This document shows positions 57,359-64,000 of a stretch of 64,000 nt of DNA, piece by piece. Each line of letters begins with the position of its first letter. Position 1 is the stretch's first letter. The stretch is from positions 3,410,001 through 3,474,000 of the forward strand of contig CM074697.1 in assembly GCA_037367355.1 (NCBI GenBank), in the 5' to 3' direction. Below the pieces are notes generated by a model that was given only the letters and a program-made list of their open reading frames with translations, searched no databases and had not been told where the DNA came from. The DNA comes from Neoscytalidium dimidiatum. Lineage: Eukaryota > Ascomycota > Dothideomycetes > Botryosphaeriales > Botryosphaeriaceae. Made by a program: the position numbers and the translations under genes.

Positions 57359-59341
57359 TCAACCCCTCCGCCTCTCGCCTCCATCCCCTTCTTCTTCCTC
57401 CTCCTCCTTCTCCTCCTCCCCAGGCAACACAATCTCATGCCCGTTCCCCTCCCTCACAAACGTCCCCGCCACGCACCCCACCACCGCCACGCACGCCAAC
57501 CCCCACCACGCCAGCCCGACCACGCCCACCCTCAGCCCCAGCCCGAACGCCCAGCCGCCGACCGCCGGCCCGAGCGTCCGCGCGCCGCTGCTCACGCTCT
57601 GCCCGACGCCGTGGATCGTCCCCAGGACGCTGGGATGGGGGCACGCGTTGTTGACGAGGATGGTGCCGGACGGCAGGGCGAAGGTGCGGCCGGCGACCAC
57701 GAGCAGCAGGACGGCGGCGATGGCGAGCCAGACGGCCGGGCCGGACGCGGGCGCGGGCGGCGGCCGCGTCGACGGGACGAGCGCGAGGAAGGGGACGGCG
57801 AGGTAGGCGGCCGGGAAGAGCGGCAGCGCGGCGCGGTAGGCGCGCAGCGTGCCCAGCCGCGCCGCCAGCCGCGGGTACGCCAGCAGCTGCAGCGCGATGC
57901 CGATGGCCCCGAGCATGGCGAGCGCGAGCCCGATGCGCGCCGGCGGCTGCCCGAGCCCGCCCGTGAAGCGGACCGGCGGCGCCTGGTGCGTGTGGCTCGG
58001 CGGCGAGGGGTGGGCCGGGTCGAAGCGCGGGGTCGAGAGGAAGATGAACCAGAGGTTGTTGAGCGTGCCGACGTGGAGGGAGAGGATGCCGTGCGCGAGG
58101 AAGGTGAGGACGACGTTGCGCGTCCAGATGCGGCGGAAGGGGAGCTTCTGGCGTTTGGGGCGGAAGGCCGGGGGAGGAGGGGTGGTCACGGGGGTGGTGG
58201 CCAATTCGATGTCGAGGGGGGTGTCTGGTGTGCGGGGACGCTCGTCGGTGGAGATGGGCATGTAGTCGTCGTGGGGACGGCGGCGGAGGATGCGGCGCGA
58301 CACCCAGCGGCGGAGTCGGATGCCGAAGTCTGGCTTGTCTTGAAGAGCCTCGTGGGTTTCTTTCAGGCCGAAGATGATGGCCATTGACGAGCAGAAAAGG
58401 AAGACTGCGCTGACCAGGTTGGGAAGGGCATACGGCCACTTGATCATCCAGCCTACACCGTTCTCTCCGCCGAATACCGAGCCAGGGCCAAAGAGCTTGG
58501 GATAGCTGCCTGCGGGATCGGCCAGGACACCGCCTAGAATCGGCCCAATGATGACGCCAATGTTGAAACACATGGGTAGGAGAAGAAATGCTCTTGATTG
58601 GTATTTCTTCTCTTTGATGATCTCGGCAACCATGGTACGCATGACTCCGATATTGCCGTTCAGCGCTCCTCCGAGACACCTGAAGATGACTGCAGTCGTA
58701 AAGCTTCTGGAGAATCCAAAGCCCAGCGCAGAGATGGCTGTCCCAAGGAGACCGATGAGGATGACCTTCTTCCGGCCGACCCATTCGGAATCTGCGGCGC
58801 GGCCCCAGGCCATTGCAGTCACAAACTGAAGCGCTGAGAAAGCACCTTGCATTATGCCTGCTTGTGACGAGATGGTCGAGTCCGGCAGCGACGGATCAAA
58901 CGACTTCAGCTGGTAGAACATGTACGCTTGGAGCGAAGTCTGGGTCAACGGCTCCGACAGCCTTGCCAAAGTCAGGATGGCGAGTTGGTCTTTGTGCGGC
59001 AGAGATGTCCATGTTATGGGCTTGTCTTTTGCTCTTTCAGCCTGCTCATCCTCACCGATGAGGGGCAGCCGGGTTGCGCCAGATGACGTGCTTATCCCTG
59101 GTAGAAGGCGACAGCTATCTTCGATCTCAGATGCTTGTTTCGACTTGGCTTTTGAAGCTTGGCTATCTTGATCGTCCTGTGAAGATCTGCTCGACTGAGG
59201 TGAATGAGGTGAATGAGATCCCTGGTCCGACACGTTGTTTCGGGCGTTCTCGCCCCCGAAAGCGGGAAGAAGAGCGTTATCGGTCACAACTCTGCCCGCA
59301 GCAGGGTGATCTGTTCCACGTGACGCATCTCGGGGGGTCAT
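57359..59341 (-). CDS. Major facilitator superfamily transporter (660 aa)
   Basis: A proton-coupled MFS carrier, probably drug or metabolite efflux or vacuolar transport of the ZIFL/YCR023C-like group. Single exon. A long disordered Ser/Gln-rich N-tail (residues 1-110) precedes the first helix. The MFS signatures are seen: QAYMFYQLKSFDP before helix 1, the motif-A-like GRAADSEWVGRKKVILIGLLGT between helices 2 and 3, RCLGGALNGNIGVMRTM in helix 4 and LLPMCFNIGVIIGPILGG in helix 5. A cytosolic loop of about 100 residues between helices 6 and 7 contains basic residues and a Pro/Thr-rich stretch. Six more helices follow, ending in a Glu-rich tail. The family is clear; the substrate is unknown. Confidence 0.92.
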   Translation of the reverse strand: MTPRDASRGTDHPAAGRVVTDNALLPAFGGENARNNVSDQGSHSPHSPQSSRSSQDDQDSQASKAKSKQASEIEDSCRLLPGISTSSGATRLPLIGEDEQAERAKDKPITWTSLPHKDQLAILTLARLSEPLTQTSLQAYMFYQLKSFDPSLPDSTISSQAGIMQGAFSALQFVTAMAWGRAADSEWVGRKKVILIGLLGTAISALGFGFSRSFTTAVIFRCLGGALNGNIGVMRTMVAEIIKEKKYQSRAFLLLPMCFNIGVIIGPILGGVLADPAGSYPKLFGPGSVFGGENGVGWMIKWPYALPNLVSAVFLFCSSMAIIFGLKETHEALQDKPDFGIRLRRWVSRRILRRRPHDDYMPISTDERPRTPDTPLDIELATTPVTTPPPPAFRPKRQKLPFRRIWTRNVVLTFLAHGILSLHVGTLNNLWFIFLSTPRFDPAHPSPPSHTHQAPPVRFTGGLGQPPARIGLALAMLGAIGIALQLLAYPRLAARLGTLRAYRAALPLFPAAYLAVPFLALVPSTRPPPAPASGPAVWLAIAAVLLLVVAGRTFALPSGTILVNNACPHPSVLGTIHGVGQSVSSGARTLGPAVGGWAFGLGLRVGVVGLAWWGLACVAVVGCVAGTFVREGNGHEIVLPGEEEKEEEEEEGDGGERRRG

Positions 59342-60668
59342 CTATAAGGATGGGCGTAGGATATCGAGTGTTTCCTGTGACCAGACGAGTGTGGAGGAGT
59401 AAGAATGAGGGAGAAGAAGCCCGGACAGGGCAGCACGGGCGGGAAAGAGTGAGTCGCCATCGCGGCTGTCGTGATGAGCCTAGCGCTGTAAACGGCCGAT
59501 TTACCGGTAGTGGCTCCAAACGCGGTGTACCTTGGGGGCGTTCGAGGAAGGGCGCGGCTGTGGTTGGTCGAGGCGGCTGCCGGAAAAAAAAAAAATTCGA
59601 GCCGCTCCCGTTGGCGCCTGCCTGCCTGCAGGCTGCAGCAGCTGCTCGGCCTCGACTCATCTTCGAATCCGCCATCCCACTCTTCACCCCGGACTTCCCC
59701 AATTCGCTCCGTTGAGATGTTAACTCCGAACATGTCGGCTTATTCGCTGGCTGCTTGATCTCGGTGAATTGCCGAACCGTTATGGCACCGATCCGCGTTA
59801 ACGCCGCGGCAGAAATGGACGCGCTCCTCGGTATCGTCATGAAAGTTTGAGAGAGCAATATTGACCATGTAGCATTCGATTCTGAAATCACAGCCCTACA
59901 AATCAAGCGCAGCTATCAATGAGCTCGACCGGCCCGGATAGCGCTACCTCTCCGGACATGGCAGCACGAATGGAGGCGGTTCTTCACGACGAAGCGGCAA
60001 AGTAACATCTGCAGAACGTCCACAAGTAATATAGTGTCTTCTTCCACAGCTTTCTTACTTTGTTCCTCATCCAATCTTAGACCCCACAGCAGTTAAGACT
60101 ATAACCTTTAAAAGCGATCGAGAAAGGATCACAACACCAAGAAGCCCCTCTCTTTAGTATCACGTGATGCAACCTCCCGGCACCATCTCCGCTCCAACGC
60201 AGGAAAAAGCAACTCAGAAAAAGCAGTGGGTGTCCTGCTCAACAGCAAGGGCATAGTTCTCAGCAAAACATGTTGTTACCAAATGCAATAGGGTTTCATT
60301 CGGCAAAAAGAACTACACTAAGCAAAGGGTCCATATACCCTCTTCCCTCACGCGCGAAAAGAAGGACAAAACAAAGTAATCCGAGATCAGAAAAGGCTTC
60401 GGAAAGCCACGCCAATCCCCAGTGGGCCCCACCCACCATCCACCCGGCCTCGTCAAAACCCCCCAAAACCCAGAAGGTGATGGGATGTGTGAAGAAAATT
60501 GGGGGGGAAAAGAGTACCGGTTCACCATGCCCGATTTGTGAGGGTGGCAACTTCTTGGTGTTTCCCTCCACCGCGGGATTATCCCGGCCCGATGTACACC
60601 TGGCCGTTGGAATGGTTTTCCATTGGCTCGAAAGTTGGTTTTTGGAAGAGGTGGTTGAAAGAGAGAGC
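59342..60668. other. Intergenic; promoter of the MFS gene and 3' flank of the repeat protein
   Basis: About 1.3 kb. Short frames (for example 59074-59715 plus, 60270-60947 plus) are shadows or chance. An A-run lies at 59585-59595. No gene is seen. Confidence 0.45.
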
Positions 60669-61352
60669 TCAAGGGCTGCGGCGCTTCTTGTTGTTGTTGT
60701 TGTTTCTGTTGTTGCGCTTGCGCTGTTGTTGTTGCTTTTCGGCGTGCGTTGGGCAGCCTTTGTGTTCATAGTTGGGGTCAGCCCAGCGGGACTGGAGCAT
60801 GCCCAGGCCTGGCTTGTTGTCTGCCGGCTGCTTGGAGGGAGAGGAGTTGGTAGTATTTGCGGTGTTTGTGTTGATTGGCTCGCGCGAGCAGCCCTTGGAC
60901 TCGTGGTCCGGATCGGTCCGATGAGACTTGAGCATTCCGGCAGCTGATTTGTTATCCGCGGGTTGCGTGGTGGAGGAGGCGGTGGTTGTTGTTTTGCTTG
61001 GGCAGCCCTTGTACTCGTAGTTGGGATCTGCCCATCGAGACTTGAGCATGCCGTTACGAGGCTTGTTTGCTTCCAGCTGCTCGGTAGAGGTGGCTGAGGT
61101 TGACGAGGTTGAAGATGTTGTCGACTCCCGGTCCGTGTTGGATTCCGGGTCGCTGCTGGTGTTGGTGGTTGTTGAGTTCTCGATTTCTTCCTCCCAGAGG
61201 TCTGCCCAGCTCTTCTTGACTGAGGTAACTGGTGGCAGGGAGACGTTTTCGGACTTGGTGGTAGAGGTGAGAGTGGTAGTCGGCTCGGTGGCTGCGCCCT
61301 TGGACGCGAGAGGGACAGCCGAGGCAGCCATGGGAGAGTTGGTAGCCGACAT
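60669..61352 (-). CDS. Disordered protein with three SRWADPNYE-type repeats (227 aa)
   Basis: A low-complexity protein (Thr/Ser/Asn-rich) with no known domain. Three spaced copies of one motif are visible: GMLKSRWADPNYEYKGCP, a diverged GMLKSHRTDPDHESKGC and GMLQSRWADPNYEHKGCP, separated by Thr/Ser-rich spacers that each contain a (Q)PADNK-like piece. A related acidic-aromatic motif (KKSWADLWEEEIE) lies near residue 50. The C-terminus is Gln/Asn/Arg/Lys-rich and ends KKRRSP, a likely nuclear signal or RNA-binding tail. The repeated SRWA-x-P core looks like a short linear binding motif. The start at MSATNS (61352) follows an AT-rich leader; an in-frame ATG at 61409 would add 19 residues. Homologous proteins may exist in other ascomycetes, but I cannot name one. 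Confidence 0.78.
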   Translation of the reverse strand: MSATNSPMAASAVPLASKGAATEPTTTLTSTTKSENVSLPPVTSVKKSWADLWEEEIENSTTTNTSSDPESNTDRESTTSSTSSTSATSTEQLEANKPRNGMLKSRWADPNYEYKGCPSKTTTTASSTTQPADNKSAAGMLKSHRTDPDHESKGCSREPINTNTANTTNSSPSKQPADNKPGLGMLQSRWADPNYEHKGCPTHAEKQQQQRKRNNRNNNNNKKRRSP

Positions 61353-61430
61353 GTTGAAGAGGAGGATTGTTGTTTTTTTGTGAAAGAGGTATGTGTGGAT
61401 ATGATGCAAGTTGGTTTTGTTGGTTGATGA

Positions 61431-61910
61431 TCAATCTTGATGATTGATTGTTGGAGAAGTTGGTTGTGAGTGGTGCGGGTGTTGGTCGTTGCACGAGAGG
61501 AGGCGGGTTCTTATACTCGGAGGTATCAGTAAGTCTGCCACTCTACCAAACTGCTGCCACCAGCCGTACTCAGGCTCAACCAAGGGTTCGACTGCGGTGG
61601 TTGTGGTGTTGGAGTGGTGGTTCCACGGCACGTCGGCTGGTTCTTCGGCGGATTCCCCGGTTGAGTTCATGCGGCGGCTTGGTTCGGATCCACTCTCACG
61701 ATTCAAGCCCGAGAGTCACACGAGTACCAAGGCCCCGCCCTCGTTCATGCGGACAACCAACGTCACGTCGCCCGCATACCCCGGGAAAATCATCCGCAGA
61801 CCTACGTCGATCAGAAAATATGACTGGCAGGGCGGCACCAGCCACCCCACAACCATGGGGAAGACGGTCAGGTGGAAAAATTCGCCATCAGATCCCTGGA
61901 TATCGCTCAA
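61431..61910 (-). other. Possible small protein gene or its remnant
   Basis: On the minus strand, 61910-61716 codes for 64 residues (start MSDIQGSDGEFFHL, with hydrophobic VVGWLVPPC and FPGYAGDVTLVVRMNEGGA) that look like a folded beta-rich piece. After its TGA the same frame stays open to 61431 for about 90 more residues (EPLVEPEYGWWQQFG). One stop therefore divides an otherwise continuous frame. It could be a real 64-residue gene or a stop-disrupted longer one. No family recognised. The second half overlaps the leader of the SRWADPNYE-repeat gene. Confidence 0.35.
61511..61517 (-). promoter_or_regulatory. TATA-like box of the repeat-protein gene
   Basis: GTATAAG on the minus strand, about 160 bp upstream of the ATG at 61352, followed by CT-rich sequence. 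Confidence 0.35.
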
Positions 61911-63174
61911 GATTTACAAACAGTACCGGTAGCGCACATTCGTTTCAGCTACCTACAACTGGTTTCTCGGACGCATCGTTTTCGCGAAGGGCTGGTTTCA
62001 GGTCCTCGGGACGTCGTTCGCCGCAGAGGCGCCGATGACGCCCGAGCAACTTTTCCACCGTCTACAAACATCAAGTCTTACTAGCGGTAACACCTCGGAG
62101 AACGCTCTTACAACTTCTCTAGAGGGTATTCATTACACGAGATAGGGCGGATTTGCAGCTCTCTATGGACCGTCATCCGGGAAGTCGAGGTTTGCCGAAT
62201 GACTCCACTGCTGCACATGCACATCATATTTGCGTGGTGCAGAAGACATGGACTACAATACTTATGAGGAGATAATTGCGTGCCGTGTGTTAAACTGGAT
62301 ATGTTTCTAATGCACCTACTTTTTAGTTCCTTCTCGTCCATCGGCGACGACGGTAACAACCCGCTCTTGTTCTTGCGACTGCTTTCTTCCGAACAAGCTT
62401 CCAATGCATATTTCTCTCCGCATTGCTCACCGTATACCTGTGCTTTTCGCACTAAGAATAGCGGCTCACCCGGAGCGGCTTCAACTCATTCGGCTTCGCC
62501 AGACCTCACTCCTCAATCTCATCAAGCCGACACTGTACACGACTGCCTCCTGCCAGCCCCGCAGCAAAGCTTGCTTGCTCCGTCTTATCGGCTCCTCTGG
62601 AGCCATTCCCTCATCTCCTGCCCTGTCCATGAAGATATGCCACCTGTGCGGGTTCCAGTAACCATATCACTCGTCACTTACCGAAACCCTGTATCGATGA
62701 CGTCCTGGGCCTCAATCAACATCTCTTCTTTCTCCGGCACTAATCCGAACAGCTCAATTACTGCTTACAGAATACTTCATTAACGGATGGAAGCTCACCG
62801 ATCCGAGCCGGCGCTCTTCATCTTAACGTCGAGGATGACCGCATCCACATTACCCACCGCTGGACATGCCTTTGGCGGCAGCAACGGGAACTCCTGAGAA
62901 TTAAGGTCAGACTAACTCTCAGCTGAAGCTGCTATCTATCGGTCTACATCGGGTAGGGCGGAGGGCAACTTTCAGAGCTCGCTCCCGTCGGACATGAAGG
63001 CCGCCAGATTTACAGCTTCTATAAGCACCTCGGGCGGGGCGGATAGGAACTCTTGATACTCGGCTTGCGCAGAGTTTCCCCTAAAAAAATAATCATCTAG
63101 ATAATATGCCCAGCTCGTAGGTGGTGATGAGGGCGTCTGAGATCTCATCTGCCGGGAGAAGCTGCAGAACGGCG
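61911..63174. other. No gene recognised
   Basis: Short frames on both strands (for example 62280-62783 plus, 62108-62452 minus) have mixed composition and no motif. A gene with many small exons cannot be excluded. Confidence 0.35.
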
Positions 63175-63636
63175 TCAGGATGGTGGATGAAGTGGCATCG
63201 ACCGCGCTCCATTCCTCACTGCGGACCTCTGTTTTACCTTGTCTTTACACTTCGCAGTGCACCGCACACGGGCAGCAGCAGAAGCACACAGGAGGTCTTC
63301 ACCCTCGCTATTCCCAGGCGTAGAGACGGCTCCACTGCCAAACGAATCGTCTCTCTCCACGCCCTCATCCGCACCCCACCCCGGTGCCTCCGTCCGCGAA
63401 CCCGTCGAAACCATCCAGGCTGTCCATCTCGTCTCTCCAGCATCCGTCTGCGCCCCAGCATCCCTCATCCCCTCTCCAACCGCACCGAACCTGACGCACG
63501 CACCACGCCACGCCCGCAACGCCTCCTCCCGCCTCGCCGCCGCATCCCTCCAGAATGCGCGGCGCTGTTCCGGCGGCGGCGGCGGTGACAGCGGCAGCTT
63601 CCCTTTCTGGGCGGGTGGTGCTCGCGGCGCGGACAC
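63175..63636 (-). CDS. Possible coding exon, unknown function
   Basis: The 153-codon minus-strand frame (start MSAPRAPPAQKGKL) has a helical charged stretch (RRAFWRDAAARREEALRAW) followed by a low-complexity tail. The frame 63874-63365 on the same strand contains GWPPQAKRDLIRAVCGPG, which would read as the exon before it if an intron joins the two near 63620-63645. I could not fix the splice sites or identify a family. The gene may extend past what can be resolved here. Confidence 0.35.
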   Translation of the reverse strand: MSAPRAPPAQKGKLPLSPPPPPEQRRAFWRDAAARREEALRAWRGACVRFGAVGEGMRDAGAQTDAGETRWTAWMVSTGSRTEAPGWGADEGVERDDSFGSGAVSTPGNSEGEDLLCASAAARVRCTAKCKDKVKQRSAVRNGARSMPLHPPS

Positions 63637-64000
63637 CGACCCCGGGCCCGCACACCGCGCGGATCAGGTCGCGCTTTGCTTGCGGTGGCCACCCAACGCG
63701 TCCGCCTCGCGGCAACGCAGGTGCACGGGCTGGATTGTCCAGCGCCACGCTACCCCGCCGCGGCCACGTCTTCCGCGCAGACTGGCAGAGTCGAGTAGAA
63801 GGATGGCTGCTGGTACTGCGGCTGCTGCGGGTCGTCAACACGTTCGCGCGGTCGCCCGCCTCCGCGCGCTCCATCTTCCGGTATAGCGGCGTGGTACGTT
63901 TGGTGGATGGATGTCTCGTTTCCCTGGTCCTGTGGGCCGTCGTCCAGGGTCTTGCCCCGGCGGGGGGTGTTCTACGGGTTTTGTCGAGCCCGGGGATGCT
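63637..64000. other. Right edge, unresolved
   Basis: GC-rich, with a possible upstream exon of the preceding minus-strand gene. Nothing else can be supported. Confidence 0.3.

Noticed and set aside
57437..58784. Long Arg/His/Pro-rich frames overlapping the MFS gene
   Set aside because: Shadows; the transporter frame has 12 helices and MFS motifs.
61670..61700. GGTTCGGATCC resembling a tRNA B box
   Set aside because: No matching A box or cloverleaf within 60-80 bp upstream.

Overview
The window looks like a piece of a filamentous ascomycete (Pezizomycotina) genome. Genes are split by short introns (44-87 bp, mostly GT-AG with a CTNAY-like branch point near the acceptor). The protein families are typical of these fungi: HET domain, Zn2Cys6 and C2H2 regulators, cytochromes P450, FMP52, CMT1. 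Roughly the first 10.4 kb carries the footprint of repeat-induced point mutation (RIP): CpA and TpG are very scarce, TpA is abundant, CpG is kept, and no long reading frame survives.

Layout. 1-10385: RIP-mutated block with a minus-strand Ty3/gypsy element (integrase, RNase H, reverse transcriptase, protease and gag still readable through stops), a plus-strand gypsy integrase end with a chromodomain, and a plus-strand UPF1-like SF1 helicase. 10424-11008: 3' remnant of an epimerase gene cut off by this block. 11.8-29.9 kb: ordinary genes: a cysteine-rich low-complexity protein, a P450, an Old Yellow Enzyme, a CMT1-like glycosyltransferase, FMP52, a tiny membrane protein and a secreted aerolysin-like protein, with a gene-poor stretch at 25.5-28.5 kb. 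30.8-32.7 kb: decayed HET-domain gene.

33.4-51.1 kb is the most interesting part. Nine intact genes form what looks like a small-molecule cluster without a polyketide, peptide or terpene backbone enzyme: P450, class V aminotransferase-fold PLP enzyme, kynurenine-aminotransferase-like PLP enzyme, FAH-family hydrolase, a pathway-type regulator with two C2H2 fingers plus a Zn2Cys6 cluster, a PRISE-type reductase, a VOC-fold extradiol dioxygenase-like protein, an O-methyltransferase and a MetE-like protein. Two gene pairs share short divergent promoters (aminotransferase/FAH; PRISE/VOC). The gene set fits modification and ring opening of an aromatic amino acid derivative; that is an inference. 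On its right flank lie a decayed Zn2Cys6 regulator and a shortened EthD protein.

54-64 kb: a 47-residue membrane protein, MsrB, an MFS transporter, a protein with three copies of a SRWADPNYE-type motif, and poorly resolved sequence to the right edge. I found no rRNA, tRNA or CRISPR array. Exon coordinates for spliced genes come from reading splice signals and checking that phases close; none is supported by transcripts.
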